64,000 bases of DNA from Streptomyces cinnamoneus (GTDB taxonomy: Bacteria; Actinomycetota; Actinomycetes; Streptomycetales; Streptomycetaceae). The notes beneath the pieces are model-generated. The model was not told where the DNA came from. It searched no databases and saw only the letters and a program-made list of their open reading frames with translations. Both the position numbers and the translations under genes were made by a program. Numbering within the stretch: position 1 is the stretch's first letter; every line of letters begins with the position of its first letter. Positions 1 to 11,727 of this stretch are shown here, one piece after another. The stretch lies in assembly GCF_002939475.1 (NCBI RefSeq), contig NZ_PKFQ01000001.1:3097001-3161000 (forward strand), in the 5' to 3' direction.

Positions 1-723
1 CCAGTGGGAGGACCAGGACTTGTCGTCCGTCAGGACGGTCCAGTCGTCCTCCAGGACGTGGGTGCGCGCCGTACCGAGGCTGACCATGGGCTCGATCGCC
101 AGGCAGAGGCCGGGGACCAGCTTGGGGCCCTTGCCGCGCTTGCGCGAGACGTAGTTCAGCAGGTGGGGGTCCATGTGCATCTCGGTGCCGATGCCGTGGC
201 CGCCGTAGTCCTCGATGATCCCGTACCGGCCGGAGGCGGGGCGGGGCTGGCGGCGGATGTAGCCCTCGATGGCCCGGGAGATGTCGACCAGGCGGGCGCC
301 CTTCTTCATCGCCGCGATGCCGGCCCACAGGGACTCCTCGGTCACCCTGGACAGCTCGACCAGCTCCGGAGCGTGACCGGTGCCCACGAAGGCCGTGAAG
401 GCCGCGTCGCCGTGCCAGCCGTCGACGATCGCACCCGCGTCGATGGAGATGATGTCGCCGTCCTTGAGGACCGTCTTCGTGTCCGGGATGCCGTGGACGA
501 CGACCTCGTTCACCGAGGTGCAGATCGTGGCGGGGAAGCCGCCGTAGCCGAGGAAGTTCGACTTGGCGCCGTGCTCGGCCAGCACCTTCCGGGCGACCTC
601 GTCCAGGTCCTTGGTGGTGGCGCCGGGGACGGCGGCCTCCCTGGTGGCCGCGTGGATGGCGGCGACGACCAGCCCCGCCTCGCGCATCTTCGCGATCTGC
701 TCCGGGGTCTTGATCTCGACCAT
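1..723 (-). CDS. map: Methionine aminopeptidase type I (C-terminus cut by window edge)
   Basis: This enzyme removes the initiator methionine from new proteins in the cytoplasm. The visible 241 residues start MVEIKTPEQIAKMREAG, as in bacterial MetAP-1. Four of the five expected metal ligands can be placed: Asp95 and Asp106 in the DAGAIVDGWHGD stretch, His176 in GGHGIG and Glu211 in AIEPM. The reading frame runs off the left edge just where the last ligand, a Glu, would follow, so the protein is partial but not broken. A GAGGAAGG ribosome-binding site precedes the ATG. It lies downstream of adk but is separated from it by a strong hairpin, so it probably has its own promoter. Confidence 0.96.
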   Translation of the reverse strand, partial: MVEIKTPEQIAKMREAGLVVAAIHAATREAAVPGATTKDLDEVARKVLAEHGAKSNFLGYGGFPATICTSVNEVVVHGIPDTKTVLKDGDIISIDAGAIVDGWHGDAAFTAFVGTGHAPELVELSRVTEESLWAGIAAMKKGARLVDISRAIEGYIRRQPRPASGRYGIIEDYGGHGIGTEMHMDPHLLNYVSRKRGKGPKLVPGLCLAIEPMVSLGTARTHVLEDDWTVLTDDKSWSSHW

Positions 724-792
724 GAAGGGGCCTTCCTCGCTGTTCCTCGGTCTGGCTGTCAGGGGCGCCCGTGGGCGCGTAGGACAAACACT

Positions 793-828
793 ACGGCCGC
801 GGTGCCCCCGAAGGGGCACCGCGGCCGT
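793..828 (-). terminator. Hairpin terminator between adk and map
   Basis: A perfect 16-bp inverted repeat with a four-base loop (CGAA on the plus strand) starts 12 nt after the adk stop. A weak T-rich tract follows on the minus strand. It should end most secY-adk transcripts before map. Confidence 0.75.
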
Positions 829-840
829 GTGAGTGCTGCG

Positions 841-1499
841 TCAGGCGTCTTCGCGGGAGGGCAGGGCCCCCATCGCCCGCTGCGTCACCTCGGCGACCTT
901 GCCGAGGGCCGAGATCGTCACCACGAGGCCCTGGGCCTTGTAGTAGTCGATGATCGGCTCGGTCTCGCTGTGGTAGACCTCCAGCCGCTTGCGGACGGTC
1001 TCCTCGCTGTCGTCCTCGCGCTGGTACAGCTCACCGCCGCAGACGTCGCAGACGCCCTCCGCGGCCGGCGGGTTGTAGATCACGTGGAAGATGTGGCTGC
1101 TGTCCTTGCGGCACATCCGGCGACCGGCGATCCGCTTGACGACCTCGTCCTCCGGGACCTCCAGGTCCAGGACGGCGTCCAGCCCCAGGCCGTCGGCCTT
1201 GAGGATCTCGTCCAGCGCCTCGGCCTGGGCCAGGTTGCGCGGGAAGCCGTCCAGCAGGAAGCCGTGCGCGGCGTCCGCCTGCTGCATGCGGTCCTTGGCC
1301 ATCCCGATGGTGACCTCGTCCGGCACGAGCTGGCCGGCGCGCATGTACTCCTGGGCCTTCTGGCCCAGCGGCGTGCCCTGGCTGATGTTCGCCCGGAAGA
1401 GGTCGCCCGTCGAGATGTGCGGGATCGCGAGGTTCTTGGCGAGGTACGCGGCCTGCGTACCCTTGCCGGCGCCGGGCGGCCCGACGAGGACGATTCGCA

Positions 1500-1500
<1 letters not shown>
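841..1500 (-). CDS. adk: Adenylate kinase
   Basis: It catalyses ATP + AMP = 2 ADP in the cytoplasm. The 219-residue protein has the P-loop GPPGAGKGT at residues 7-15, the DGFPRN AMP/ATP-site motif near residue 85, and a long LID domain containing CRKD and CDVC cysteines typical of zinc-type LIDs. The ATG overlaps the secY stop as ATGA, so translation is probably coupled. The secY-adk-map order is the standard bacterial arrangement. The frame is also open further upstream into secY, but the P-loop spacing fixes the start here. Confidence 0.97.
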
Positions 1501-2813
<1,313 letters not shown>

Positions 2814-2990
2814 GGTGCCTCCTGCGCCCCTCACGTGGCTGCGTGAGAGGTGACGGTCTTGAGGTTCGACGAATGAGTACGGGTCAAGACCGCACGGCCA
2901 CCGGCCGCGCGGCCAGGGGGCGGGAACCCCCATAGGTACAGCAACAGTGCACGCCACCTTACCGGCGACCGTGCCCCCCTTGGAACGACC

Positions 2991-3024
2991 AACCGGGGAT
3001 GCCCCAGTTGGGACATCCCCGGTT
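2991..3024 (-). terminator. Hairpin terminator after rplO
   Basis: An 11-bp perfect stem, extended by three more pairs after one mismatch, with an AGTT-type loop, begins 15 nt beyond the rplO stop. It ends the spc ribosomal protein segment ahead of secY. No strong U-run follows, as is common in high-G+C terminators. Confidence 0.65.
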
Positions 3025-3039
3025 GTCAGATCAACGACC

Positions 3040-3495
3040 TCAGATGAGCTCGGTGACGGTACCGCCGGCGGCGGTGATCTTCTCCTGGGCGGAGCCGGAG
3101 ACGGCGTCGACCGTCACCTGCAGCGCCACGGAGATCTCGCCCTGGCCCAGGACCTTGACGAGCTCGTTCTTGCGAACGGCGCCCTTGGCGACCAGGTCGG
3201 CCACCGTGACCTCGCCACCCTGCGGGTAGAGCGCGGCCAGCTTGTCCAGGTTCACGACCTGGAACTGCTTGTGGGCGGGGTTCTTGAAGCCCTTGAGCTT
3301 CGGGAGACGCATGTGGAGGGGCATCTGCCCACCCTCGAAGCGCTCCGGAACCTGGTAACGGGCCTTGGTGCCCTTGGTACCACGACCTGCGGTCTTACCC
3401 TTGGACGCCTCACCACGACCGACACGGGTCTTGGCGGTCTTGGCGCCCGGGGCAGGACGGAGGTTGTGGACCTTCAGCGGGTTCTGCTCCGCCAT
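3040..3495 (-). CDS. rplO: 50S ribosomal protein L15
   Basis: A late-assembly large-subunit protein of 151 residues. It has the typical basic, glycine-rich N-terminus ([26 protein letters not shown]) and the globular part with [19 protein letters not shown]. It begins one nucleotide after the rpmD stop, so it is translationally linked. It is the last ribosomal protein gene before the terminator and secY. Confidence 0.98.
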   Translation of the reverse strand: MAEQNPLKVHNLRPAPGAKTAKTRVGRGEASKGKTAGRGTKGTKARYQVPERFEGGQMPLHMRLPKLKGFKNPAHKQFQVVNLDKLAALYPQGGEVTVADLVAKGAVRKNELVKVLGQGEISVALQVTVDAVSGSAQEKITAAGGTVTELI

Positions 3496-3496
3496 G

Positions 3497-3679
3497 TCAG
3501 TCGACCTCCTCAACCGTCACGAGGTGGCGGACGGTGTGCACCATGCCGCGGATCTCGGGACGGTCCTCCTTGACAACCACGTCGTTGATCTTCTTGAGAC
3601 CAAGCGAACGAAGGGTGTCGCGGTGGTTCTGCTTGCTGCCGATGTAGGACTTAACCTGCGTGACCTTGAGGCGAGCCAT
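3497..3679 (-). CDS. rpmD: 50S ribosomal protein L30
   Basis: A 60-residue large-subunit protein, starting [20 protein letters not shown] and containing [14 protein letters not shown]. The ATG overlaps the rpsE stop (TAATG), and the gene ends one nucleotide before rplO, which indicates coupled translation. Its length is normal for L30. Confidence 0.97.
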   Translation of the reverse strand: MARLKVTQVKSYIGSKQNHRDTLRSLGLKKINDVVVKEDRPEIRGMVHTVRHLVTVEEVD

Positions 3680-4281
3680 TACGCACCCGCCCCTGCACGC
3701 GCCCGCAGCAGAGCGGCGGGAGCGACGTCCTCGAGCGGCAGACCACGACGAGCGGCGATCTCCTCGGGACGCTGCAGTCCCTGGAGGGCCTCCACCGTGG
3801 CGTGCACGATGTTGATCGGGTTCGACGAACCGAGCGACTTCGACAGGATGTCGTGAATGCCGGCGCACTCGAGCACCGCGCGCACCGGGCCACCGGCGAT
3901 GACGCCGGTACCGGGGGACGCGGGCTTGAGCATGACGACACCGGCCGCCTTCTCACCCTGGATGGGGTGCGGGACGGTGCCCTGGATACGGGGGACCTTG
4001 AAGAAGTTCTTCTTGGCCTCTTCCACGCCCTTGGCGATGGCAGCCGGAACTTCCTTGGCCTTGCCGTAACCGACACCGACCGTGCCGTCACCGTCGCCCA
4101 CCACGACCAGCGCGGTGAAGCTGAAGCGGCGACCACCCTTGACAACCTTGGCGACGCGGTTGATCGCGACTACGCGCTCAACGTACGCGGTCTTCTCGGC
4201 GGCAGCGCCACCGTCACGGCCCTTCCGGTCCCGCCGCTCGCCGCCACCGGCACCGCTTCCGCGGCGCTGGGGTCCAGCCAT
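3679..4281 (-). CDS. rpsE: 30S ribosomal protein S5
   Basis: A small-subunit protein involved in decoding fidelity. The 200-residue protein has the double-stranded RNA-binding N-terminal fold ([19 protein letters not shown]) and the C-terminal [15 protein letters not shown] motif. A glycine- and arginine-rich N-terminal extension of about 25 residues is usual in actinobacteria. The loop carries VKGGRRFSF, with no deletion of the spectinomycin-resistance type. It lies between rplR and rpmD. Confidence 0.98.
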   Translation of the reverse strand: MAGPQRRGSGAGGGERRDRKGRDGGAAAEKTAYVERVVAINRVAKVVKGGRRFSFTALVVVGDGDGTVGVGYGKAKEVPAAIAKGVEEAKKNFFKVPRIQGTVPHPIQGEKAAGVVMLKPASPGTGVIAGGPVRAVLECAGIHDILSKSLGSSNPINIVHATVEALQGLQRPEEIAARRGLPLEDVAPAALLRARAGAGA

Positions 4282-4327
4282 TGGAATTACCTCTCTCTGT
4301 TACGTCCGCTAGCTCCGGAACCGGGGC

Positions 4328-4711
4328 TTAGAACTTCAGCCCGGCTTCGCGGGCGGCGTCCGCCAGAGCGGCAATGCGCCCGGCGTACTTGTTGCCACCG
4401 CGGTCGAACACGACGGCCTCGACACCGGCGGCCTTGGCACGCTCGGCCACCAGGGCGCCGACCTTCTTGGCCTGGGCGCTCTTGTCGCCCTCGCCGCCAC
4501 GGACCGACGCGTCCAGGTGCGACGCCGACGCCAGGGTGTGACCCTTGAGGTCGTCGATGACCTGAGCGGTGATACCGCGGTTGGAGCGCGTCACGACGAG
4601 ACGCGGGCGCTCGGCCGTACCCGACATGTTCTTGCGGATGCGGATGTGGCGACGCTGCTTGGCGGCGCGCTTGTAAGCATCGCCCTTGGCGATCTTCACA
4701 CCGTATGCCAT
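4328..4711 (-). CDS. rplR: 50S ribosomal protein L18
   Basis: A 5S rRNA-binding protein of 127 residues. The N-terminal basic region [17 protein letters not shown] and the conserved [20 protein letters not shown] segment identify it, and the C-terminus ends in [23 protein letters not shown], split here only by description. It starts three nucleotides after the rplF stop. Confidence 0.97.
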   Translation of the reverse strand: MAYGVKIAKGDAYKRAAKQRRHIRIRKNMSGTAERPRLVVTRSNRGITAQVIDDLKGHTLASASHLDASVRGGEGDKSAQAKKVGALVAERAKAAGVEAVVFDRGGNKYAGRIAALADAAREAGLKF

Positions 4712-4714
4712 GGC

Positions 4715-5254
4715 TTACTTACCAGCCTTTCCGACCTTGCGGCGGATGACCTCACCCGCATACTTCACGCCCTTGGCCTTGTAGGGGTCGGGCTTGCGAA
4801 GCTTGCGGATGTTGGCGGCAACCTCGCCGACCTTCTGCTTGTCGATGCCCTCGACGCTCAGCTTGGTGGGGGACTCCACCTTGAAGGTGATGCCCTCCGG
4901 GGCCTCGACCAGGATCGGGTGGCTGTAGCCCAGGGAGAACTCCAGGTTGGAGCCCTTCGCCTGGACGCGGTAACCGACACCGCTGATCTCAAGAGCCTTG
5001 CTGTAGCCCTGGGTCACGCCGGTGATCATGTTCGCCACCAGCGTGCGGGACAGGCCGTGCAGGGCCTTGTTCTGACGCTCGTCGTTGGGACGCGAGACGA
5101 CAAGGGTGCCGTCCTCGCCCTTAGCGATCTCGATGGGCGCGGAAACGGCGTGCGTGAGGGAGCCCTTGGGACCCTTCACGTGGACCGTACGGCCATCGAT
5201 GGTGACGTCCACACCAGCGGGAACCTGGATGGGCAGCCGTCCAATACGCGACAT
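4715..5254 (-). CDS. rplF: 50S ribosomal protein L6
   Basis: A large-subunit protein near the factor-binding site. The 179-residue protein has two repeated L6 domains. It opens [19 protein letters not shown] and carries the C-terminal signature [20 protein letters not shown] good AGGAAT-type site lies just upstream. The length is typical. Confidence 0.98.
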   Translation of the reverse strand: MSRIGRLPIQVPAGVDVTIDGRTVHVKGPKGSLTHAVSAPIEIAKGEDGTLVVSRPNDERQNKALHGLSRTLVANMITGVTQGYSKALEISGVGYRVQAKGSNLEFSLGYSHPILVEAPEGITFKVESPTKLSVEGIDKQKVGEVAANIRKLRKPDPYKAKGVKYAGEVIRRKVGKAGK

Positions 5255-5275
5255 TGGCTATTCCTCCGTTCCCGA

Positions 5276-5674
5276 TTACCAGACGTAGGCGAGGACTTCC
5301 CCACCCACGCCCTTCTTGCTGGCCTGCTGGCCGGTCAGGAGACCGTGGGACGTGGAGATGATCGCCACGCCCAGGCCGCCGAGGACCTTCGGCAGGTTGG
5401 TGGACTTTGCGTAGACCCGCAGGCCCGGCTTCGAGATGCGCTTGATGCCGGCAATGGAACGCTCACGGTTCGGCCCGAACTTCAGGTCGATGACGAGCTT
5501 CTTGCCGACCTCGGCGTCCTCGACCTTCCAGCCGGCGATGTAGCCCTCCTGCTGCAGGATCTCGGCGATGTGCGCCTTGATCTTGCTGTGGGGCATCGCC
5601 ACGGAGTCGTGGTAAGCCGAGTTCGCGTTCCGCAGACGGGTCAGCATGTCTGCGATCGGATCGGTCATGGTCAT
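5276..5674 (-). CDS. rpsH: 30S ribosomal protein S8
   Basis: A 132-residue 16S rRNA-binding protein that nucleates the central domain. It starts [19 protein letters not shown] and ends with [23 protein letters not shown] second ATG two codons downstream is a possible alternative start. In E. coli S8 is the autogenous repressor of the spc operon; whether that holds here is not visible. A 209-nt spacer separates it from rpsN, unusually long for this operon, with only a weak hairpin next to the rpsN stop. Confidence 0.97.
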   Translation of the reverse strand: MTMTDPIADMLTRLRNANSAYHDSVAMPHSKIKAHIAEILQQEGYIAGWKVEDAEVGKKLVIDLKFGPNRERSIAGIKRISKPGLRVYAKSTNLPKVLGGLGVAIISTSHGLLTGQQASKKGVGGEVLAYVW

Positions 5675-5883
5675 GTTTGGCCTTCGGCCTCTCTCGCCGT
5701 GGTTTCCTATCTGCGCCATCCCTCTCCCCGAACTGAGTCGGAGCGGGTGCGGCGCGGGGACCTACGGCGTAGTAAGACGGTCATGGGCGGCGGGCACCCA
5801 ACCCTGCAACTCTACGCGAGTCGCGGGCTGGGCCCCACCGTCCTTGATGCTTACCGAGAGTCCTGGTCAACCCAAGTGGGTTG

Positions 5884-6069
5884 TTACCAGGAGCTCTTGG
5901 TCACGCCCGGCAGCTCGCCACGGTGAGCCATCTCACGAAGGCACACGCGGCAGAGGCCGAACTTGCGGTACACGGAGTGCGGGCGGCCGCAGCGCTGGCA
6001 GCGGGTGTACGCGCGCACACCGAACTTGGGCTTGCGGGCAGCCTTGGCAATAAGAGACTTCTTCGCCAT
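5884..6069 (-). CDS. rpsN: 30S ribosomal protein S14, zinc-binding type
   Basis: A short (61-residue) type Z S14. It keeps the zinc ribbon cysteines at positions 24, 27, 40 and 43 (CQRC and CRVC). The frame is open upstream, but [16 protein letters not shown] is the standard S14 start and is preceded by GGAGG. It lies between rplE and rpsH. Many Streptomyces also carry a zinc-free S14 paralogue elsewhere under Zur control; this is the zinc-containing form. Confidence 0.97.
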   Translation of the reverse strand: MAKKSLIAKAARKPKFGVRAYTRCQRCGRPHSVYRKFGLCRVCLREMAHRGELPGVTKSSW

Positions 6070-6074
6070 CTCGC

Positions 6075-6635
6075 TTACGCCTCCTTGAACGGGAAGCCGA
6101 GGTGACGAAGGAGGGCGCGGCCCTCGTCGTCGTTGGTCGCCGTGGTCACCACGGTGATGTCCATACCCCGGACGCGGTCGATCTTGTCCTGGTCGATCTC
6201 GTGGAACATGACCTGCTCCGTGAGACCGAAGGTGTAGTTGCCCCGACCGTCGAACTGCTTCGGGGACAGACCACGGAAGTCGCGGATGCGCGGCAGCGCG
6301 AGCGACAGGGTGCGGTCCAGGAACTCCCACATGCGGTCACCACGGAGGGTGACGTGGGCGCCGATCGGCTGGCCCTCACGCAGCTTGAACTGCGCGATGG
6401 ACTTGCGAGCCTTGGTGACGGCGGGCTTCTGGCCCGTGATCGTGGTGAGGTCGCGGATCGCACCCTCGATCAGCTTGGAGTCGCGGGCGGCGTCGCCCAC
6501 ACCCATGTTGACCACGATCTTGGTGAGGCCGGGAACCTGCATGATGTTCTCGTACGAGAACTCCTCACGCAGCTTGCCGACGATCTCTTCGCGGTAGCGC
6601 AGCTTGAGACGCGGCGCGTTGGTGGTGGCAGTCAT
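6075..6635 (-). CDS. rplE: 50S ribosomal protein L5
   Basis: A 5S rRNA-binding protein that contacts the P-site tRNA in the large subunit. The 186-residue protein has the [16 protein letters not shown] motif and [20 protein letters not shown]. Its ATG overlaps the rplX stop as ATGA, and the stop lies five nucleotides before rpsN. Confidence 0.98.
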   Translation of the reverse strand: MTATTNAPRLKLRYREEIVGKLREEFSYENIMQVPGLTKIVVNMGVGDAARDSKLIEGAIRDLTTITGQKPAVTKARKSIAQFKLREGQPIGAHVTLRGDRMWEFLDRTLSLALPRIRDFRGLSPKQFDGRGNYTFGLTEQVMFHEIDQDKIDRVRGMDITVVTTATNDDEGRALLRHLGFPFKEA

Positions 6636-6958
6636 CAGATGTCCTCACCGGTGCGCTTGGCAACGCGGATCTTGTTGCCGTTCTCGTCGAAGCGGTAACC
6701 GACGCGGGTGACGACCTTCTTGCCGTCCTTCTCCACGACGAGCTGAACGTTGCTCACGTGGATGGGGGCCTCGGTCGTCACGATGCCGCCGGTCTGCGAA
6801 CCGCGAGCGGTCTGCCCGGCCTTGGTGTGCTTCTTGACCCGGTTGACACCCTCGACGAGGACGCGGTTCTCAGCGGGCATGGCCTGAACGACCTTGCCCT
6901 GCTTGCCCTTGTCCTTACCGGTGATGACCTGGACCAGGTCGCCCTTCTTGATCTTCAT
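6635..6958 (-). CDS. rplX: 50S ribosomal protein L24
   Basis: An assembly-initiating large-subunit protein of 107 residues, with a KOW motif near the N-terminus ([20 protein letters not shown]). It starts just after the rplN stop and overlaps rplE by ATGA. Confidence 0.97.
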   Translation of the reverse strand: MKIKKGDLVQVITGKDKGKQGKVVQAMPAENRVLVEGVNRVKKHTKAGQTARGSQTGGIVTTEAPIHVSNVQLVVEKDGKKVVTRVGYRFDENGNKIRVAKRTGEDI

Positions 6959-6961
6959 CGG

Positions 6962-7330
6962 TTACAGCACCTCCGGCGCGAGCGAGACGATCTTCATGAA
7001 CTTCTTCTCGCGCAGCTCTCGGCCCACGGGGCCGAAGATACGGGTGCCGCGGGGGTCACCGTCGTTCTTGAGCACGACAGCGGCGTTCTCGTCGAAACGG
7101 ATGTACGAGCCATCCGGACGGCGGCGCTCCTTGACGGTGCGAACGATGACCGCCTTGACGACGTCACCCTTCTTCACGTTGCCGCCGGGGATCGCATCCT
7201 TGACGGTGGCGACGATGACGTCACCGATGCCCGCGTAGCGGCGACCCGAACCACCGAGAACACGGATGCAAAGGATCTCCTTGGCACCAGTGTTGTCGGC
7301 GACCCGAAGTCGCGACTCCTGCTGGATCAC
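6962..7330 (-). CDS. rplN: 50S ribosomal protein L14
   Basis: A 122-residue protein at the subunit interface. The GTG start gives [18 protein letters not shown], and the conserved [20 protein letters not shown] segment follows. It is the first gene of the spc-type segment, separated from rpsQ by a 95-nt spacer with a strong hairpin. Confidence 0.98.
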   Translation of the reverse strand: MIQQESRLRVADNTGAKEILCIRVLGGSGRRYAGIGDVIVATVKDAIPGGNVKKGDVVKAVIVRTVKERRRPDGSYIRFDENAAVVLKNDGDPRGTRIFGPVGRELREKKFMKIVSLAPEVL

Positions 7331-7358
7331 GTCTATCTCCTGATCGTCTGCCGGTTCC

Positions 7359-7386
7359 CGGCAGGGGCTCCGAGGAGCCCCTGCCG
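7359..7386 (-). terminator. Hairpin in the rpsQ-rplN spacer (S10/spc seam)
   Basis: A 13-bp perfect stem with a two-base closing loop lies between rpsQ and rplN, the only sizeable gap in this run. In E. coli this is the border between the S10 and spc operons. It may partly terminate S10 transcripts or act as an RNA processing site. No U-run follows, so full termination is uncertain. Confidence 0.5.
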
Positions 7387-7425
7387 AGCCTGGCGGAACT
7401 TATCTGAGGGAGATTCCCTCAGAAA

Positions 7426-7707
7426 TTACTTGGCCTTCTCGAGGATCTCGACGACGCGCCAGCGCTTGGTGGCGGACAGCGGCCGGGTCTCCATCAGGAG
7501 GACGCGGTCGCCGACACCGGCAGCGTTCTGCTCGTCGTGCGCCTTGAGCTTGTTCGTACGGCGGATGACCTTGCCGTACAGCGCGTGCTTGACACGGTCC
7601 TCGACGGCGACGACGACGGTCTTGTCCATCTTGTCGCTGACGACGAGACCCTCACGGGTCTTGCGGAAACCGCGCTCGTTCGTCTCAGTCACATTCTTCT
7701 CGCTCAT
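7426..7707 (-). CDS. rpsQ: 30S ribosomal protein S17
   Basis: A 16S rRNA-binding protein of 93 residues with an OB fold. It contains [20 protein letters not shown] and [18 protein letters not shown]. The ATG overlaps the rpmC stop (ATGA). It is the last gene of the S10 segment. Confidence 0.97.
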   Translation of the reverse strand: MSEKNVTETNERGFRKTREGLVVSDKMDKTVVVAVEDRVKHALYGKVIRRTNKLKAHDEQNAAGVGDRVLLMETRPLSATKRWRVVEILEKAK

Positions 7708-7931
7708 CAGGCGCTCTCCACCGTCTCGATGCCCAGCTCACGCTCGCGCATCAGGGTGTAGATCCGGGCGATGTCCTTACGGACGGACTTGAGCCGACCG
7801 TGGTTCTCGAGCTGCCCGGTCGCCGCCTGGAAGCGGAGGTTGAACAGCTCTTCCTTGGCCTCACGGAGCTTCGCGACGAGGTCCTCGTCGTTGAGCTCGC
7901 GCAGCTCGGTCGCCTTGATACCAGCGGCCAT
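7707..7931 (-). CDS. rpmC: 50S ribosomal protein L29
   Basis: A 74-residue helical protein near the polypeptide exit, with the typical [20 protein letters not shown] and [17 protein letters not shown] motifs. The ATG overlaps the rplP stop. A GTG one codon earlier is possible but lies inside the overlap, so the ATG is preferred. Confidence 0.96.
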   Translation of the reverse strand: MAAGIKATELRELNDEDLVAKLREAKEELFNLRFQAATGQLENHGRLKSVRKDIARIYTLMRERELGIETVESA

Positions 7932-8350
7932 CACGACTCACCTGCCTCGCGCCGAACAATGCGGCACTTCATCGGAAGCTTGTGGGCGGCGCGGGTGAGC
8001 GCCTCCTTAGCGACCTTTTCGTTCGGGAAGGACAGCTCGAACATCACCCGACCGGGCTTGACGTTCGCGATCCACCACTCCGGAGAACCCTTACCGGAAC
8101 CCATGCGGGTCTCGGCCGGCTTCTTGGTCAGCGGACGGTCCGGGTAGATGTTGATCCACACCTTGCCGCCACGCTTGATGTGACGCGTCATGGCGATACG
8201 AGCGGACTCGATCTGACGGTTCGTCACGTAGGCCGGGGTCAGGGCCTGGATGCCGTACTCACCGAAGGCGAGCTCGGTGCCACCCTTGGCCATGCCGTTG
8301 CGCTTCGGGTGGTGCTGCTTGCGGTGCTTGACCCTGCGAGGGATCAGCAT
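7931..8350 (-). CDS. rplP: 50S ribosomal protein L16
   Basis: A 139-residue protein near the peptidyl transferase centre, starting [19 protein letters not shown], with [19 protein letters not shown] and [20 protein letters not shown]. It follows rpsC by five nucleotides and overlaps rpmC. Confidence 0.98.
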   Translation of the reverse strand: MLIPRRVKHRKQHHPKRNGMAKGGTELAFGEYGIQALTPAYVTNRQIESARIAMTRHIKRGGKVWINIYPDRPLTKKPAETRMGSGKGSPEWWIANVKPGRVMFELSFPNEKVAKEALTRAAHKLPMKCRIVRREAGES

Positions 8351-8355
8351 GTCGG

Positions 8356-9186
8356 TCAGGCCTCCGTTCCGGTGGACTCAGCCGGAGCAGCGGCAGCGGC
8401 CTCGGCCTTGGGGGCCTCGGCAGCGGCGTTCTGCTGCGGCTTGCGGCCGCGGCCGCCACGCTCGCCACCACGGCCACCACGGGCCGGGCGGTCCTGAGCG
8501 CCACCACGGGACGGGCGGTTGCCCGCACGCGCGGCGGCGTTCTCGGCGCGGACCTCGGCGATGTTCTTGACGTCGCCCTTGTAGATCCAGACCTTCACGC
8601 CGATGCGGCCGAAGGTGGTCTTGGCCTCGAAGAAGCCGTAGTCGACGTTCGCGCGGAGCGTGTGCAGGGGCACACGGCCCTCGCGGTAGAACTCCGAGCG
8701 GGACATCTCGGCGCCGCCGAGGCGGCCACCGCACTGGATCTTGATGCCCTTGGCGCCGGCCTTCATGGTCGACTGCATGCTCTTACGCATGGCGCGACGG
8801 AAGGAGACACGGGAGGACAGCTGCTCGGCGACGGCCTGGGCCACCAGCTGAGCGTCGACCTCGGGGTTCTTGACCTCGAGGATGTTCAGCTGGACCTGCT
8901 TGCCGGTCAGCTTCTCCAGCTCACCGCGGATGCGGTCGGCCTCGGCGCCGCGGCGGCCGATGACGATGCCCGGGCGAGCGGTGTGGATGTCAACGCGGAC
9001 GCGGTCGCGGGTGCGCTCGATCTCAACCTTCGAGATACCGGCGCGCTCCATGCCCTTCGTCATCATGCGACGAATGGCGACGTCTTCCTTGACGTAGTCC
9101 TTGTACAGCTTGTCGGCGTACCAACGGGACTTGAAGTCCGTGGTGATGCCGAGCCGGAACCCGTGCGGGTTAACCTTCTGGCCCAT
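8356..9186 (-). CDS. rpsC: 30S ribosomal protein S3 with RG-rich tail
   Basis: A small-subunit protein lining the mRNA entry channel. It has an N-terminal KH domain ([19 protein letters not shown]) and the S3 C-terminal domain ([19 protein letters not shown] precedes the KH core). The 276-residue length exceeds the E. coli protein because of a glycine-, arginine- and alanine-rich tail of about 55 residues, common in Streptomyces. The ATG overlaps the rplV stop (TAATG). Confidence 0.98.
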   Translation of the reverse strand: MGQKVNPHGFRLGITTDFKSRWYADKLYKDYVKEDVAIRRMMTKGMERAGISKVEIERTRDRVRVDIHTARPGIVIGRRGAEADRIRGELEKLTGKQVQLNILEVKNPEVDAQLVAQAVAEQLSSRVSFRRAMRKSMQSTMKAGAKGIKIQCGGRLGGAEMSRSEFYREGRVPLHTLRANVDYGFFEAKTTFGRIGVKVWIYKGDVKNIAEVRAENAAARAGNRPSRGGAQDRPARGGRGGERGGRGRKPQQNAAAEAPKAEAAAAAPAESTGTEA

Positions 9187-9533
9187 TACCGGGTTCCTTC
9201 CTTGCTGCTGACGACCACGGTGATGTGGCTGGTCCGCTTGCGGATCCGGTAGGCACGGCCCTGGGCACGCGGACGGAACCGCTTCAGGGTCGGGCCCTCG
9301 TCGACGTACGCCTCGCTGATGTACAGCGACGAGGCGTCCGTGTGGTCGTAGTTGTGCGCGGCGTTGGCAATGGCGCTGTCCAGCACCTTGCCCACCGGCA
9401 CGCTCGCGGCCTGCGGGGCGAAACGCAGGACCGCCTGAGCCTCCGTGGCGTCCATGCCACGGATGAGGTCCACCACGCGGCGGGCCTTCATGGGCGTGAC
9501 GCGGATGTACCGCGCCTGGGCCCTGGCTTCCAT
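9186..9533 (-). CDS. rplV: 50S ribosomal protein L22
   Basis: A 115-residue protein that lines the exit tunnel. The start is set at [20 protein letters not shown], preceded by GAAGGGA; eight more codons are open upstream but lack a better site. The beta-hairpin region [20 protein letters not shown] has no deletion of the macrolide-resistance type that I can see. Confidence 0.97.
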   Translation of the reverse strand: MEARAQARYIRVTPMKARRVVDLIRGMDATEAQAVLRFAPQAASVPVGKVLDSAIANAAHNYDHTDASSLYISEAYVDEGPTLKRFRPRAQGRAYRIRKRTSHITVVVSSKEGTR

Positions 9534-9575
9534 GGTTGTCCCTTCGGTGTCAGTCATAGTCGTTCACACCCCGCC

Positions 9576-9857
9576 TTAGCGGCGCTTCGACTTGCGGTCG
9601 TCCTTGACGTGGCCGCGGAAGGTGCGGGTCGGCGAGAACTCGCCGAGCTTGTGGCCGACCATCGACTCGGTGACGAACACCGGGACGTGCGTCTTGCCGT
9701 TGTGCACCGCGAGCGTGTGGCCGAGCATGGCCGGCACGATCATGGAGCGACGGGACCAGGTCTTGATGACGTTCTTGGTACCAGCCTCGTTCTGAGCGTC
9801 CACCTTCTTGATGAGGTGGCCGTCGACGAAGGGTCCCTTCTTGAGACTACGCGGCAT
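9576..9857 (-). CDS. rpsS: 30S ribosomal protein S19
   Basis: A 93-residue protein in the small-subunit head. It starts [20 protein letters not shown] and contains [20 protein letters not shown] and [16 protein letters not shown]. It lies between rplB and rplV. Confidence 0.98.
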   Translation of the reverse strand: MPRSLKKGPFVDGHLIKKVDAQNEAGTKNVIKTWSRRSMIVPAMLGHTLAVHNGKTHVPVFVTESMVGHKLGEFSPTRTFRGHVKDDRKSKRR

Positions 9858-9869
9858 CTAAACCCGCTC

Positions 9870-10706
9870 CTAGCGCTTCTTGTTCGTCTTGCGGCGGCGG
9901 ACGATGTACTTGTTGCTCGCCTTCTTGGGAGAACGAGTACGACCCTCCTTCTGACCCCACGGGGAGACCGGGTGGCGACCACCGGAGGTCTTGCCCTCAC
10001 CACCACCGTGCGGGTGGTCAACCGGGTTCATCGCAACACCGCGGACGGTCGGGCGAACGCCCTTCCAGCGCATACGGCCGGCCTTGCCCCAGTTGATGTT
10101 CGACTGCTCGGCGTTGCCGACCTCGCCGACGGTGGCGCGGCAGCGGACGTCGACCAGGCGGATCTCACCGGACGGCATGCGCAGGTGGGCCATGGTGCCC
10201 TCCTTCGCCAGCAGCTGCACGGAGGAACCGGCGGAGCGGGCGATCTTCGCACCGCCACCGGGACGCAGCTCGATGGCGTGGATGGTCGTACCCACGGGGA
10301 TGTTGCGCAGCGGCAGGTTGTTGCCCGGCTTGATGTCGGCCGTCGGGCCGTTCTCGATCCGGTCGCCCTGGCTCAGGCCACGCGGAGCGATGATGTAGCG
10401 CTTCTCGCCGTCCAGGTAGTGGAGCAGCGCGATGCGCGCGGTGCGGTTGGGGTCGTACTCGATGTGCGCGACCTTGGCCGGCACGCCGTCCTTGTCATGA
10501 CGACGGAAGTCGATCAGACGGTAGGCGCGCTTGTGGCCACCACCCTGGTGGCGAACGGTCACACGACCGGCGTTGTTACGGCCGCCCTTGCTGTGCAGCG
10601 GGCGGACCAGCGACTTCTCCGGCGTGGACCGCGTGATCTCGACAAAGTCGGCGACGCTGGAGCCACGACGGCCCGGGGTCGTCGGCTTGTACTTGCGGAT
10701 ACCCAT
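9870..10706 (-). CDS. rplB: 50S ribosomal protein L2
   Basis: The 278-residue L2 is needed for subunit association and peptidyl transfer. It starts [15 protein letters not shown] and has the highly conserved [17 protein letters not shown] segment, containing the essential histidine near residue 230, and a basic C-terminus ([14 protein letters not shown]). Confidence 0.98.
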   Translation of the reverse strand: MGIRKYKPTTPGRRGSSVADFVEITRSTPEKSLVRPLHSKGGRNNAGRVTVRHQGGGHKRAYRLIDFRRHDKDGVPAKVAHIEYDPNRTARIALLHYLDGEKRYIIAPRGLSQGDRIENGPTADIKPGNNLPLRNIPVGTTIHAIELRPGGGAKIARSAGSSVQLLAKEGTMAHLRMPSGEIRLVDVRCRATVGEVGNAEQSNINWGKAGRMRWKGVRPTVRGVAMNPVDHPHGGGEGKTSGGRHPVSPWGQKEGRTRSPKKASNKYIVRRRKTNKKR

Positions 10707-10745
10707 TTCTCAGTCCTCGTCCGATTCCGGACGACTCGGACTCCG

Positions 10746-11069
10746 TTAGGAGACCGGGCCGCCGAAGATGTCGATACGGTCGCCCTCGGCGAGGGTCACG
10801 ATGGCGCGCTTGGTGTTGGCGCGCTTGCCGAAACCGGTCTTGGTGCGCTTGCGCTTACCCTGACGGTTGATCGTGTTGACCCCGGTGACCTTGACCGAGA
10901 AGACCGCCTCGACGGCCTGCTTGATCTGGGTCTTGTTGGCGCGCGGGTCGACGATGAACGTGTACTTGTTCTCGTCCAGCAGCGCGTAGCTCTTCTCCGA
11001 GACAACCGGCTTGACCAGGAGGTCACGCGGGTCCGAGAAGGTCTTGCTGGTGACGACGGCCTCAGTCAT
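10746..11069 (-). CDS. rplW: 50S ribosomal protein L23
   Basis: A 107-residue exit-site protein that docks trigger factor and SRP. It contains [20 protein letters not shown] and the [19 protein letters not shown] loop. The ATG overlaps the rplD stop. Confidence 0.97.
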   Translation of the reverse strand: MTEAVVTSKTFSDPRDLLVKPVVSEKSYALLDENKYTFIVDPRANKTQIKQAVEAVFSVKVTGVNTINRQGKRKRTKTGFGKRANTKRAIVTLAEGDRIDIFGGPVS

Positions 11070-11719
11070 CAGGCCTCGCTCCCTTCGGTCTCAGCGGCCT
11101 TGGGGCCAGACACGAAGGACTCGAAGGCGGCCTGGGTGAAGACCACGTCGTCGGAGACGAGCACGTCGTACGTGTTCAGCTGGCCCGGCTCCAGGATGTG
11201 CACCTGGGGCAGGTTGCGGGCGGAGAGCCACGCGGCCTCGTTGGAGCGCTCGACGACCAGGAGCAGGTTCTTCCGCTCGCTGATCTTGCCGAACAGGCTC
11301 TTGGCGGCCTTCGTGGACGCCGCACCCTCGACCACGTCGGAGACGACGTGGATGCGGGAGTGACGCGCGCGGTCCGAGAGGGCACCGCGCAGGGCGGCGG
11401 CCTTCATCTTCTTCGGGGTCCGCTGCGAGTAGTCACGCGGCACGGGACCGTGCACGACGCCACCACCGGCGAACTGCGGCGCGCGGGTCGAACCCTGACG
11501 GGCGCGACCGGTGCCCTTCTGGCGGTAAGGCTTCTTGCCACCGCCGCGGACCTCGCCACGGGTCTTGGTCTTGTGCGTGCCCTGACGGGCAGCGGCCAGC
11601 TGCGCGACGACGACCTGGTGGATCAGCGGAACGCTGACCTTCGCGTCGAAGATCTCCGCGGGGAGCTCGACGGTCCCGGCCTTGTCGCCTGCCGGCGAAA
11701 GGATGTCAATGGTGCTCAT
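11069..11719 (-). CDS. rplD: 50S ribosomal protein L4
   Basis: A 216-residue protein with a tunnel-reaching loop ([19 protein letters not shown]). In E. coli L4 represses the S10 operon at both transcription and translation, so it is a candidate autoregulator of the long S10 leader here. That role is inferred, not seen. It lies between rplC and rplW and overlaps the latter by ATGA. Confidence 0.97.
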   Translation of the reverse strand: MSTIDILSPAGDKAGTVELPAEIFDAKVSVPLIHQVVVAQLAAARQGTHKTKTRGEVRGGGKKPYRQKGTGRARQGSTRAPQFAGGGVVHGPVPRDYSQRTPKKMKAAALRGALSDRARHSRIHVVSDVVEGAASTKAAKSLFGKISERKNLLLVVERSNEAAWLSARNLPQVHILEPGQLNTYDVLVSDDVVFTQAAFESFVSGPKAAETEGSEA

Positions 11720-11727
11720 CGGTTACC

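Noticed and set aside
5675..5883. A possible extra small gene in the rpsN-rpsH spacer
   Set aside because: No frame with a start and ribosome-binding site gives a plausible protein; only a 6-bp hairpin next to the rpsN stop was found.
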